From NCBI RefSeq assembly GCF_004834005.1, contig NZ_STFF01000008.1, positions 248,001-312,000 on the forward strand: a stretch of 64,000 nucleotides of DNA. Direction: 5' to 3'. Below, piece by piece: positions 1 to 9,283 of the stretch (position 1 is the first letter of the stretch; every line of letters begins with the position of its first letter). A program made the position numbers and the translations under genes. The notes beneath the pieces were generated by a model. That model made no database searches. It was not told the origin of the DNA and saw nothing but the letters and a program-made list of their open reading frames with translations. The stretch comes from Niastella caeni. GTDB taxonomy: Bacteria; Bacteroidota; Bacteroidia; Chitinophagales; Chitinophagaceae.

Positions 1-786
1 TTCTTCACAGATCTCATAACAGATAATGGCATAGCGTTCCACTGCAGCGAAGATGCCATCGGGTTTTATGTGTAGAAAAAGGTCTTTTATCAGTTCAGTA
101 TCCAGAACGGTATTATTGATGCATTCAATCAGAAACGATTCATCGGTCATTACTCCATGGTCCTGCAATGCCTGTAAATAGCCTTTGGCTCTATTGTTAC
201 CGATGGAAATGCTTGTGGAAATGGCTAAATGAGCAATACGTTTGCAACCTTGATCTATGAGGTGTTTGGTAGCGAGGTAGCCACTTTGGTAATCGTCTGT
301 AGTTACTTTTACTGTATTGAAATCTTCACAAACCCGGTCAAAGAAAACAATGGGCAGGCCTTTTTTCTGCAGGTCATGCAAATGCGTATAATCGGTTGTT
401 GTGCTGGAAACGGAAATAAGTATGCCGTCGGCCCGGCCACTATGCAAATGCCGGCTGAATGCCACTTCCCGGTCAACATTTTCATGCGATAAATAAATAA
501 TTACATGATAGCCCTTCTCATCAGCCACCGATTCAATACCATTGATCGCCAGGGTAAAATAGTTGTTGGCAATTTCAGGTATAATGACCGCAATGGTTTT
601 GCTATTATGTTTTCTCAGAAAACTTGCATGGGGGTTGGGCTGATAATTTAATTCTTTGGCCAATGCTATCACTTTTTCCTTTGTTTCCTGGCCTATGTCA
701 TGGCTATCGCGCAATGCTTTTGATACGGTAGCAATCGATAAATTTAAAAGCTGCGCAAGCTTTTTGATATTAACTGGTGATTCCAT
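1..786 (-). CDS. LacI-family transcriptional regulator (3' end outside window)
   Basis: The minus strand is open from an ATG at 786 to the window edge (262 codons, C-terminus missing). The N-terminus MESPVNIKKLAQLLNLSIAT, followed by VSKALR, is a classic LacI helix-turn-helix plus hinge region. The following residues, with IAVIIPEIANNYFTLAINGI, match the periplasmic-binding-like sensor domain of LacI/GalR regulators. Such proteins repress or activate sugar-use genes in the cytoplasm in response to a small sugar ligand. It is divergent from the cupin gene at 1000, with about 210 bp between them, so that pair may be co-regulated. The ligand cannot be read from the sequence. Confidence 0.9.
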   Translation of the reverse strand, partial: MESPVNIKKLAQLLNLSIATVSKALRDSHDIGQETKEKVIALAKELNYQPNPHASFLRKHNSKTIAVIIPEIANNYFTLAINGIESVADEKGYHVIIYLSHENVDREVAFSRHLHSGRADGILISVSSTTTDYTHLHDLQKKGLPIVFFDRVCEDFNTVKVTTDDYQSGYLATKHLIDQGCKRIAHLAISTSISIGNNRAKGYLQALQDHGVMTDESFLIECINNTVLDTELIKDLFLHIKPDGIFAAVERYAIICYEICEE

Positions 787-940
787 TGAGGTTGGTTCTA
801 CACTTTTCGCATATAAATTAAGTAATATTTATGGAAAATCGGATATCTGACCAATTATTCCATGTTAACAAATAAGCAGGGGGTAGAATGGATAGTAATT
901 CACCGGCTGGCAATGGTTCAGCTTTTTCATTTACGGAAGG

Positions 941-976
941 TAATGTAGCCTGATGAAAAAGTTATTCCTATTTTTG
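941..976 (+). promoter_or_regulatory. Candidate Bacteroidota promoter for the cupin gene
   Basis: TATTTTTG at 969-976 matches the Bacteroidota -7 consensus TAnnTTTG exactly and lies about 24 bp before the cupin start. No convincing TTG is seen at the usual -33 distance, so this is a half-match only. Confidence 0.3.
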
Positions 977-999
977 AAAATCTATACAACCAGGCAGTT

Positions 1000-1338
1000 A
1001 TGATTCAAAGCAATGAGTTCCAGTTTGAAAACGAAATTCTATGGGAAGACGTGGGCAATGGCATACAACGGCAGATCTATGGATACGATGACCGGGTAAT
1101 GCTGGTAAAAGCAAAGTTTGAAAAAGGAGGCGTTGGGTCGTTGCACCAGCATCCGCATTCACAGGTTACCTATGTTGAAAGCGGTGTTTTTGAAATGACC
1201 ATTGGTGATCACAAAAAGATCATTCGCAAAGGCGACGGATATTATGTGCCGCCTGATACCATACATGGTTGTGTTTGCCTGGAAGCCGGCATGCTGGTAG
1301 ATGTATTCTCTCCACACCGTGAAGATTTCCTGCAATAA
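1000..1338 (+). CDS. Small cupin-domain protein
   Basis: This 112-aa protein is a single cupin barrel. The metal-binding signature is visible as HQHPHSQVTYVESG in the first cupin motif, followed by GDGYYVPPDTIHG in the second, so two histidines, a glutamate and a later histidine are all present. Small cupins of this type near LacI regulators in polysaccharide-using bacteria include KdgF-like proteins that open unsaturated uronates, but the substrate here is an inference only. It is divergent from the LacI gene and followed directly by a broken receptor gene. Confidence 0.8.
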   Translation: MIQSNEFQFENEILWEDVGNGIQRQIYGYDDRVMLVKAKFEKGGVGSLHQHPHSQVTYVESGVFEMTIGDHKKIIRKGDGYYVPPDTIHGCVCLEAGMLVDVFSPHREDFLQ

Positions 1339-1340
1339 TC

Positions 1341-1904
1341 TTCCTCTACAACAAATGGTTCCAGGATTATTCCAATGCATTTAATAATGCCATCTCCTCA
1401 AATGCCGATGTTGCCACAGCGCATCATCAGGCGCGGGATGTAGCGGATGACAAACGATTACAACCTGGTACAGATGCCTTCAAAAGCAAACTGAAACAAC
1501 TGCAGGAAATAAATAACTGGGATATTGGCGCGGTATTAAAAGTAAAAGCCAACCTCGTACATACAGAAGCAGCAGTTGATCTGGGGAAATTATTGCACAC
1601 AAATTACAATCTGCAAATTGGCGCTGATTTCAGGGATTATATCATTGTGCCTGATGGTAATTACTTTATCAATCCCACCGGTTCAGGGACATAATTTAAA
1701 TTATACGAGCTACGGTTTTTTTGTTCATGCATCAAAAAGATTTTTGCATGAAAAGTTACAACTAAGCGCTGTGCTGCGGGGAACAGGATATGAATACTTT
1801 AACCTGAAATGGAATCCCTGGCTTACTGCAGTATATGAACTTACAAAAAACGATTTCATTCGCTTCTCTTATCAGAGCGGAACAGGTACATCTTTTGCCT
1901 ATTT
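1341..1904 (+). pseudogene. Remnant of a TonB-dependent outer membrane receptor
   Basis: Frame 3 from 1341 reads YNKWFQDYSNAFNNAISS, then LKQLQEINNWDIGAVLKVKA and DFRDYIIVPDGNYFINPTG, before a stop at 1692. The sense continues in another frame from about 1690 with SYGFFVHASKRFLHEKLQLS and FNLKWNPWLTAVYELTKNDF up to about 1890. This is the typical beta-barrel interior of TonB-dependent receptors. The plug and N-terminus, the C-terminal strands and one reading frame are lost, so the gene is dead. The remnant runs into the rhomboid gene, suggesting a deletion joined them. Confidence 0.75.
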
Positions 1905-1915
1905 TTGATAAAAAA

Positions 1916-2683
1916 ATGGTATTCCCCATTGGCGATGATAACAGGGACAGGAAAATTGTTCCCTTTATAAATTACCTGCTTATAGCCCTTAATATTTTAG
2001 CTTATGTGTATTGGCAGAAGTTTGGGCAGGATATGCAGGTTACGTTGGCCTATGCCGCAGTACCCGGTGAAATATTGACCGGCCAGGATATAATTACCGA
2101 TTCAAAGATCATAACAGATCCATATACGGGGCAGCGTTTTGAAATGCCCGGGTTAGAGGCTACCAACATCCCCGTTTTTCTTACGTTGTTCACTTCCATG
2201 TTTATGCATGGCGGGTTGGCGCATTTGGCGGGTAATATGCTTTACTTATGGATCTTTGGCGATAATGTAGAAGATGCATTAGGCCATCTGAAATATCTCC
2301 TCTTTTATTTATTATGCGGCATGCTTGCGGGGTTAAGTCATGTATTCAGCACGTTGATCCTGGGACAAAGCATGTTGATCCCCAGTCTGGGCGCTTCAGG
2401 GGCTATCTCTGCGGTATTGGGCGCTTACCTTAGGTTGTATCCAGGAAAGGGCATACATCTATGGATCTTCTTTCTTATCGTTACCGTGCCGGCTTTTCTT
2501 GCGGTAGGCGTTTGGTTTGCATTTCAGGTAGTAAACGGATTGGGTGCGCTTGGTGGTACCGAAGCAGGAGGCGTAGCCTATGCAGCGCACATCGGTGGTT
2601 TTATTTTTGGAATGCTGCTCATTGGGATGTTTGCAAAAGAGTTTATTGCGCACCGTAATGCGTCGAGGCGGAGATGGATTTGA
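1916..2683 (+). CDS. Rhomboid-family intramembrane serine protease
   Basis: The start at ATG 1916 (255 aa, MVFPIGDDN) is preferred over an upstream in-frame ATG at 1835, because codons before 1916 belong to the receptor remnant. Several hydrophobic helices carry the rhomboid signatures: HGGLAHLAGNMLYLW in the second helix region, GASG with the catalytic serine near residue 160, and AAHIGG with the catalytic histidine near residue 224. Rhomboids cleave membrane proteins inside the bilayer. It lies convergent with the flavin reductase gene, with only 2 bp between stop codons. The substrate is unknown. Confidence 0.9.
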   Translation: MVFPIGDDNRDRKIVPFINYLLIALNILAYVYWQKFGQDMQVTLAYAAVPGEILTGQDIITDSKIITDPYTGQRFEMPGLEATNIPVFLTLFTSMFMHGGLAHLAGNMLYLWIFGDNVEDALGHLKYLLFYLLCGMLAGLSHVFSTLILGQSMLIPSLGASGAISAVLGAYLRLYPGKGIHLWIFFLIVTVPAFLAVGVWFAFQVVNGLGALGGTEAGGVAYAAHIGGFIFGMLLIGMFAKEFIAHRNASRRRWI

Positions 2684-2685
2684 GA

Positions 2686-3354
2686 TTATTTCTCAAACAC
2701 AACCAGGTTGGCATTAGCGCCCAGTTTCTCCAGTGCTGCATTTATATCGGTGATCATTTTATCAGGGCCGCATACATAAAAATGTTTACTGAAATCGGTT
2801 ATGTGCGAGCGCAGAAAGTTGGTATTGATAATCCCGTTCTCATAGCCCTGTTTTTGCTCACGGCTAAGAATATAGCGGACATTATTTCCCAGCATAGCGG
2901 TTAACTCTTCTACATAAATAATATCTGCAGCCGTTTTATTTGAGAAGAACAGCGTGTTGCCGGTAAGCTGATTGTCGCGGTGCAATTGCCTCAGTATGGC
3001 AATGAATGGTGTAATGCCTGCGCCACCGGCAATAAAATAACCGGGTCCTTTATATTCGATGGCGCCCCATACGTCATGTAATATCAGTTCATCGCCTGCA
3101 TTTAACTGGTGCAATTGATCGGTAACGCCTTTGTGATCAACATATCGTTTTATGGTAAACTCAAGGGTAGGCTCATGATTCAACGAAGTAAAAGTAAAAG
3201 GCCGCCGTTCATTTTCCCAGCCGCTTTTATTAATGGCAACTTCGGTTGCTTGTCCGGGTACGAACTGATAACCCGACGGTTTTTCGATGCGGAAACATTT
3301 TACATCGTGGGTTACCTGGTGAATAGCTGTTATTTTCACTATATGCGATTCCAT
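2686..3354 (-). CDS. FAD-dependent flavodoxin/ferredoxin reductase-like protein
   Basis: This 222-aa protein has the FNR fold without a 2Fe-2S domain. RRPFTFTS near residue 50 is the FAD-binding RxYS-type motif, and YFIAGGAGITPFIAILRQL is the NAD(P)-binding glycine-rich stretch. The C-terminal HFYVCGPDKMITDINAALEK is the conserved CGP motif that closes the nicotinamide site. It probably moves electrons between NAD(P)H and a flavodoxin, ferredoxin or free flavin in the cytoplasm. The partner is not encoded nearby. Confidence 0.85.
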   Translation of the reverse strand: MESHIVKITAIHQVTHDVKCFRIEKPSGYQFVPGQATEVAINKSGWENERRPFTFTSLNHEPTLEFTIKRYVDHKGVTDQLHQLNAGDELILHDVWGAIEYKGPGYFIAGGAGITPFIAILRQLHRDNQLTGNTLFFSNKTAADIIYVEELTAMLGNNVRYILSREQKQGYENGIINTNFLRSHITDFSKHFYVCGPDKMITDINAALEKLGANANLVVFEK

Positions 3355-3527
3355 AAGTAACTCTTTTTATTGTTATAGCAATTTACTGATTATTAATCGT
3401 GTTGAATACCCCAATTTCCACAGTGCGAAATTTCTATCCTTCAATTGGTTATGTTATAAATAATCGTTTATGCCTATGCTGGTATTCAGTTTGCATTAAC
3501 TATTGTATTGTTAATTAAACCAGCATT

Positions 3528-4091
3528 ATGAAGAGAATTATTATTTCGGCATTCATGCTAATGCTGATACATGGTGCTTATGCACAGCATGTTCAATTTG
3601 GGATTAAAGGTGGTGTTAACTTTGCCAATCTCAGAAATGATGCCGCCGATGAAAGTGCTGACGCCAGAACAGGATTCCATGTTGGCGGTTTGGCCCATAT
3701 TCATATTACCCGCGCATTTGCTGTTCAACCTGAAATAGTATACAGTACTCAGGGTGCTGAATATGGCAACGACAAATTAAAACTGAATTACATTAATGTT
3801 CCCGTATTGGCTCAGTACATGTTTGCTAACGGCTTTAGATTGCAGACCGGCCCCCAGTTGGGTATTTTAACTACGTCGGAGTACGAGAGCGGAAATACAG
3901 AATCGGATGTTGATGATCTGAGCAATGCTGACTTTTCCTGGATCTTTGGCGCCAGTTATGTTGGTAGAATGGGATTAGGTGTTGATGCCCGTTATAACCT
4001 GGGTTTAACCGATGTGAGTAAAAGCCGGACCACAGATCTGCAGAACCGGGTTTGGCAAATAGGTCTTTTTTATCAATTTAAGCCTAAGTAA
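3528..4091 (+). CDS. Porin-family outer membrane beta-barrel protein (PorT-like domain)
   Basis: A 187-aa protein with a signal peptide ending at AYAQH. The mature part starts VQFGIKGGVNFANLRND and shows alternating hydrophobic strands such as FAVQPEIVYSTQGAEYG and VPVLAQYMFANGFRLQTGPQ. These are hallmarks of the small Bacteroidota OMP_b-brl_2/PorT-like barrels. Its role is unknown, as for most members. A strong bidirectional terminator follows. Confidence 0.85.
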   Translation: MKRIIISAFMLMLIHGAYAQHVQFGIKGGVNFANLRNDAADESADARTGFHVGGLAHIHITRAFAVQPEIVYSTQGAEYGNDKLKLNYINVPVLAQYMFANGFRLQTGPQLGILTTSEYESGNTESDVDDLSNADFSWIFGASYVGRMGLGVDARYNLGLTDVSKSRTTDLQNRVWQIGLFYQFKPK

Positions 4092-4113
4092 TTTTTTCAA
4101 AAAGCTAAACTTT

Positions 4114-4148
4114 AAAAAAAGCGCCCCGATTTGTCGGGGCGCTTTTTT
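4114..4148. terminator. Bidirectional intrinsic terminator
   Basis: A perfect 9-bp stem, GCGCCCCGA with TCGGGGCGC (4121-4142, 4-nt loop), is flanked by an A-run on the left and a T-run on the right. It sits between convergent genes and can end both. Confidence 0.9.
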
Positions 4149-4165
4149 ACAGGGTATATACTTTA

Positions 4166-7100
4166 TTAGAATCCGTAGCGAACCCCCACTTGTATTTGCC
4201 AGGGATTGCCGGAAGGCGTAATTACGCCGGCGTTCAGATTCACATTGTAATTGTAAGAAGAAGTTACGGGATCAAACCCGCCTAAAGAATAGATGTTTTG
4301 TTTACCCAGGTTTTTTGTAGCGCCCCAACTCTTGTTGATCAGGTTTTCTACATTAAAAATGTCGCCAGACAGTTCAATGTATTGCTTTTTCCATACGTTG
4401 AACTTTTTGGCAACCCGTACATCCCATACACCGTTAAAACGATTGATGCCGCCATTGCGTTCGGCAATATTGCCATTGCTTTTTTCGAGATATTTTTTAA
4501 TGCTCTTATTTGCCCCGGGATTATTCAAAATGGTAGTTAAGCCGGTACGGTATTTCTCTGCTACTTTAGGATCGTTGACATCGAAAACATAAGCCAGATC
4601 GTTAGAGTTTACAAAATCACCATTTACGTTGCCATTCACCGCTAATGAATAGCGGGTGCCGCCTATACCTGAATAGCGTACGCCTACGCTCACACCATAA
4701 AATGTTGGCAGCGTACCATAGAATACCGCTTTATGTCTGAACTGATTATCGGAGTAAGACATTTTGCTAAGATTGCGGGGATCGTCATTTACCATGAGCG
4801 ATAGCGTAGCTGTATTAGCCACATCACCATTATAAGAAGTATTGTCTTTTGAATCGTTCCATGTATAGCTGAACGATACTTCTCCGTCTTTGAAATAGCG
4901 CCAGGTACCATCAACAACAAAAGCATACTGGTTTACTTTTCCTTCGCTGGTCAACTCCAGTATCCGGCCAATGCGGTTGCTTTTGCGTCCTCTCATCCAG
5001 TCGGTAGCGCCATTAGTTGTGTTGATGGTGTTGGCAGGAACGTACACGCCACGATTGCCTTCATTCGCCAAGCGGAAATAAGGATCATCTACCATATTGC
5101 GGTCAACATACATATAGTTATTACGCGCCAACGTGGTGAAGAAAGTAACACCCACTTTCAAACGATCGGTAATAAAGCGGCTGTAAGAAATATTTGCTTT
5201 ATAAACAACCGGGATCCGTGCGTCTTTGCCGTTCATGTTAATGGTAGCGAGGCGGGGAATACCCTGGTCGAACAATTCTTTGCCGGGAGCCGTAGAAGGA
5301 TTGTTGCGATAGCCGGGGAAGTTGGGGGTGGGAATGCCCGCGCCCTGAATGTCCACCGAAAGTACCTTGGTTCCATCAAACACCATGTTATTGATCATGG
5401 CGTAGTTGTTTATGTCAGATCCAAAAACACCGGCGCCTAACCGCAGGTAATCCCGGTGTCTTTCATTGATGTCCCAGTTGAATTGGATGCGGGGTTGTAA
5501 TTGAAAAGTATTCAGGGAGCGATTCGTGGTCAGGCCCAGGTCATCAAACACCACCTGGTTGAAGTTGGGTTTGTTGAAGTAATTGGTATAATCTGCCCGA
5601 ATGCCTGCTGTTAATTCAAATCCCGGAAACAATTGTGTTTTCATCTGGCCATATAAAGCAGCGTTCAATACGTTTTGATCTACACTGGGATCGTCTTCCA
5701 AAGCTACTTCACGTGCGTAGCGGTATGGCGTTTGGTTGTCGAAATTGGTTAGGCCGGTGAAATAAAATCGTCCGTTCATTTCACTGCCATATAAAGAGTT
5801 CATGTGCGTGTACTGGATATCGGTCCCAAACGTATAATTGAACTTGTTGGTGTTGAAATAAACGTTATTCACCAATTGAAATACATTGTTGTAAAAGTGT
5901 TCCGGTGAATACCGTTGCCCACCTAACTGAATGGTGGTAAAGGCACTGGCGCCATCGATGGTGCTTTGAACGCGTTCCACAATACCACGTGGAATATTTT
6001 GTTTAGGTAACTGGTCGCCGGGCGTGCTTTCTTCAAACGTATACAGGTGTTGTAATTTCAATTCATTGGTTAAGCGGGAGTTTACCACGGTACGTAAGGT
6101 GGCCATTAAACTGTTATTCCATGCATTTGCATCTGCATATACCTCATATAGGTTAATAGAAGAGTTGTCATCACGGCCCAATGGCGCGCGGTCATTTACA
6201 TAATTATTCCGGATGGTAAGCAGGTTTTTTTCATTCAACTGCCAGTCGACCCGTAAAAAAGCTGCATCGGTATTTCTTCTTTTATTAAAGGAGCCAAATT
6301 GCGGTTCGTTCGAAACGCCATATTTGCCTCTGGCAATCTCAAGGTAGCGGTCAAGACTAGTTTGAGTTACATTCAATCTTTTCTCATCAGCAGCCGATTT
6401 GATGTCGGCCAACTGTAAAGGCCGGGCATCATCCTGGCGATCCCAGGCAATAAAGAAATGCGCTTTGTTCTTGATGATGGGGCCGCCTAAGGAGAACCCA
6501 TACTGGTACGTAGAGAAATCATTTACGCGTCTGGCGCCACGAATATCATATTTGCTCGACAACCAGTCGGCTCTTGAGAACATAAAAGCGCTTCCAGAAA
6601 AATTATTGGTACCTGATTTGGTCACCGTGCTAATGGTACCGCCACCGCTACGGCCATAAGTAACGTCGTATTGGTTGGTTACTACTTTGAATTCGCGGAT
6701 AGCCTCCATGGATATAGCGTAAGGACCGCCAATTCTGCTATTGGTACCACTGCTGGAGGTGGGGTTTTTAGCGGATGTACCATCGATGGTTATATTGGTA
6801 GAAGAACCCAACTGGCCGGCCAGGTTGTTGCCGCTGCTTAATGGCGACAGGTCGATCAAAGAAGTGAAGTTGCGGCCGTTCACCGGTAATCTTGAAATAT
6901 CGCGAGCTGTTACAGAGGTAGCGGCGCCGAAGTTTTCGGTTTTTTTCCGCTGACCCGTAGCTGTAACCGTAACTTCGTTCATGCTGGCCGCAGAAACCTG
7001 CATACTTATGTTTACCCGCAGCAGATCGCCCTGGTTCAGGGAGTAATCTGTTCGCTTCTGCTCCCCATAACCAACAAATGTAGCCTTGATGGTATAAGGA

Positions 7101-7333
7101 CCGCCCAATGGCAATTCTTTAAAAATATATTCACCTTTTGCATTAGTCAATGTTGCTGTAGTAAATCCGGTAGATTCATTGTACAACTGCACGGTGGCGC
7201 CGCTTACCGGTTTTTTGCTTTCATCGGTAATTACACCAATGATAGATGCCTGCGTTGTTTGTGCAGAAAGTCTGTAGCCTGTCAGGCTTGCCAATAGCAA
7301 GAATAACAGCGATGCTAAGAATGGTTTCTTCAT
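4166..7333 (-). CDS. Oar-like TonB-dependent receptor with carboxypeptidase-regulatory domain
   Basis: The start at 7333 (1055 aa) gives the signal peptide MKKPFLASLLFLLLASLTG, ending near LSAQ; a longer in-frame start at 7411 would bury it. Residues ~25-105 form a carboxypeptidase-regulatory-like beta-sandwich (GVITDESKKPVSGATVQL). Then comes a plug region with VNGRNFTSLIDLSPLSSG, ITIDG and YDVTYGRSGGGTISTVTKSG, and a long barrel ending in VRYGF. This layout fits Oar-like TonB-dependent receptors, which handle proteins or large ligands at the outer membrane. No SusD partner is adjacent, so it is probably not a Sus-type glycan importer. Confidence 0.88.
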   Translation of the reverse strand: MKKPFLASLLFLLLASLTGYRLSAQTTQASIIGVITDESKKPVSGATVQLYNESTGFTTATLTNAKGEYIFKELPLGGPYTIKATFVGYGEQKRTDYSLNQGDLLRVNISMQVSAASMNEVTVTATGQRKKTENFGAATSVTARDISRLPVNGRNFTSLIDLSPLSSGNNLAGQLGSSTNITIDGTSAKNPTSSSGTNSRIGGPYAISMEAIREFKVVTNQYDVTYGRSGGGTISTVTKSGTNNFSGSAFMFSRADWLSSKYDIRGARRVNDFSTYQYGFSLGGPIIKNKAHFFIAWDRQDDARPLQLADIKSAADEKRLNVTQTSLDRYLEIARGKYGVSNEPQFGSFNKRRNTDAAFLRVDWQLNEKNLLTIRNNYVNDRAPLGRDDNSSINLYEVYADANAWNNSLMATLRTVVNSRLTNELKLQHLYTFEESTPGDQLPKQNIPRGIVERVQSTIDGASAFTTIQLGGQRYSPEHFYNNVFQLVNNVYFNTNKFNYTFGTDIQYTHMNSLYGSEMNGRFYFTGLTNFDNQTPYRYAREVALEDDPSVDQNVLNAALYGQMKTQLFPGFELTAGIRADYTNYFNKPNFNQVVFDDLGLTTNRSLNTFQLQPRIQFNWDINERHRDYLRLGAGVFGSDINNYAMINNMVFDGTKVLSVDIQGAGIPTPNFPGYRNNPSTAPGKELFDQGIPRLATINMNGKDARIPVVYKANISYSRFITDRLKVGVTFFTTLARNNYMYVDRNMVDDPYFRLANEGNRGVYVPANTINTTNGATDWMRGRKSNRIGRILELTSEGKVNQYAFVVDGTWRYFKDGEVSFSYTWNDSKDNTSYNGDVANTATLSLMVNDDPRNLSKMSYSDNQFRHKAVFYGTLPTFYGVSVGVRYSGIGGTRYSLAVNGNVNGDFVNSNDLAYVFDVNDPKVAEKYRTGLTTILNNPGANKSIKKYLEKSNGNIAERNGGINRFNGVWDVRVAKKFNVWKKQYIELSGDIFNVENLINKSWGATKNLGKQNIYSLGGFDPVTSSYNYNVNLNAGVITPSGNPWQIQVGVRYGF

Positions 7334-7651
7334 TTGCTGGGTTACTTTTATTGTATGTAAGAAATTATAATGCTTGAGGGGAGGGGCTTCGTGCAATAAA
7401 TGCCCGTGCAAACATAGACGGACAAAACAATCGATAGGTACTATAGCAACTACTTACTATGTATTAAATTTCAGGCGCGAAAATAATATGTGACACCAGG
7501 AATGAATGCAGGGAAAAATTTGATAACATTAATTTCATTTATAGTTTACACCAGGGATTTTTTGTCCTTAATATTACAACTATACATGATGTTAATAAAT
7601 AGAAGCGAATGGAAGCGTGATTTTGAGGGGAGAATTTTTTAAAATTGCGAT
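7334..7651. other. Intergenic region upstream of the Oar-like receptor
   Basis: No gene is visible in these 318 bp. On the minus strand a TAnnTTTG match (plus-strand CAAACATA at 7409-7416) could be the -7 element for the receptor, giving a leader of about 70 nt, but no -33 TTG is correctly spaced. Confidence 0.4.
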
Positions 7652-8908
7652 CTACCAAATTAATGGTTGCGACTCATTCTTCCAGAAAATAAGCCTGAAG
7701 TCTTCGTAATGATTGCCATTGCCAATGGTGTGTTCGTCTCTTTTCCCTATGTCGAGTTTAAGTTTATGGATAATGCCTGAGCAGGAAGCAACCCACAACG
7801 TTTTTTCATCATCAGAGATGGTTATGCCGGTAATACTGGAACCTACAAAATAGCGCCAGATATTTTTGCCCGTTTTATCAAAGGCTTTAATATTACCACC
7901 CGCATCGCCAAAAATATAATACTCCGATGTGGCTATTGCTGCATACACCCTGGAATTATTGTCGATGACCGTATACCTGTCGTCTTTAGTATATGCTTCA
8001 ATGTGTAATCCATGAATGTTATTTGTAGGAATACCTATACTTATGCCATTATAAAAATGACATGAGTTCAATGCTACCTGTTGTCCGTCTTTAGAAAACA
8101 ATGCATAATGTGGATAAGATGATTGCGGACCAATTAAAGCGATCTCCTCGCCATACCGGTTCAGGATCCTGTGTCCTGAGCATTGGTCGCCGAGGGCTAT
8201 TAATGTATTGTCATGCGATAAGGCCGCATGCTCCATGTCAATATAAGATGTCCAGTCTTTATCTTCCGGATCGGGAACCGGGTGGATCATGGTGTTCCCA
8301 TTGGCAGTGAGCAGATAAATTCCTTCAGATGATATGAGCAGGACCGATAATCCGTCGTTAAAGGGTATAAGTTGTGTAATGGGCAGGTTGGCGACATCAG
8401 GAAGTTTAAACTGGAATATTTTCTTTCCATCCCAACCCTTATAAGTCGTAACTGATCTGTTTTCTGCTATTGCGAAAATCTCATTTTGATGCGACTTGCC
8501 AATTGATTGAATGGAGTCTCTTAACCGTTCAAGGGTTCTATTCGTTAACAGGTACGCTTTTCTTTTTTCATAAGCGGTGCCAATAACAAAAGCAATTTTA
8601 TTACCGCCTATATAGCATAAATTCTCTATGCTTTGTCCTTGCTCTTGAATAGTATTTATAAAAGGTGCATGGGCGGGTGGAAACTGTGATCTGAATTCAT
8701 CAATTGTCCCTTCTTTATTTGCTTTTCTTAAAAGCGGAAGTATTGCTGAAGCCAAATGATTTCTGTTGTCACTCGGTTCCTCACCTTTCCAATTGTCCCA
8801 TCCATGTGTTTCACCAAATGCAATCATTGCATTTATTTCCCTGGCATACGACAGACCTTTCGAGTTCCACTCTGATTGCAGGGGTGTATACTTGTCTGCT
8901 AAATTCAT
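7652..8908 (-). CDS. Beta-propeller-like protein of unknown function
   Basis: This 418-aa protein has no signal peptide. A helical N-terminal ~80 residues is followed by repeated short blades such as YIGGNKIAFVIGTAYEKRKA, FNDGLSVLLISSEGIYLLT and SEYYIFGDAGGNIKAFDKTG, then GSSITGITISDDEKTLWVAS. These resemble WD40/PQQ-type beta-propeller strands. It is probably a cytoplasmic scaffold or binding protein. I do not recognise a named family, and neighbours give no clue. Confidence 0.7.
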   Translation of the reverse strand: MNLADKYTPLQSEWNSKGLSYAREINAMIAFGETHGWDNWKGEEPSDNRNHLASAILPLLRKANKEGTIDEFRSQFPPAHAPFINTIQEQGQSIENLCYIGGNKIAFVIGTAYEKRKAYLLTNRTLERLRDSIQSIGKSHQNEIFAIAENRSVTTYKGWDGKKIFQFKLPDVANLPITQLIPFNDGLSVLLISSEGIYLLTANGNTMIHPVPDPEDKDWTSYIDMEHAALSHDNTLIALGDQCSGHRILNRYGEEIALIGPQSSYPHYALFSKDGQQVALNSCHFYNGISIGIPTNNIHGLHIEAYTKDDRYTVIDNNSRVYAAIATSEYYIFGDAGGNIKAFDKTGKNIWRYFVGSSITGITISDDEKTLWVASCSGIIHKLKLDIGKRDEHTIGNGNHYEDFRLIFWKNESQPLIW

Positions 8909-9283
8909 GCAGCCGCTCGCTTTTTAAATTTCGCACTATAGCTAACAGTTTGCCACAGTCGGGTGTTCAGTTTTTATAGAAATATAAATCTGAAGAACCC
9001 GGAAATACAGTGATAGAATATTTTTGACGTGTGTTCCGGCGTAAATCTAAAACAGAAATTTATATAATCATATATATACTTAATAAGCGTGTTGTTTTGG
9101 GCGATAAACGTGCAATTTTGGCTGATAAGTGTGTAGAATAATGATTAAGCTACGGTGCAAAAAAATTGCAACTACCGTTTTTTTGCTCATGGGGTGCAAA
9201 GCGTTTATGAAAGGGTTGAATGGCATTCAACCGGCAGCCAATTCACTTTCGGTTACCCATCATTATTGTTACAGCGTTAGTTA
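8909..9283. other. Intergenic region with a 19-bp palindrome
   Basis: No gene is supported here. The only structure is GGTTGAATGGCATTCAACC at 9214-9232, perfect 9-bp arms around one base, about 50 bp beyond the stop of the lipoprotein gene. It could be part of a terminator or a protein-binding site. There is no T-run next to it. Confidence 0.4.
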
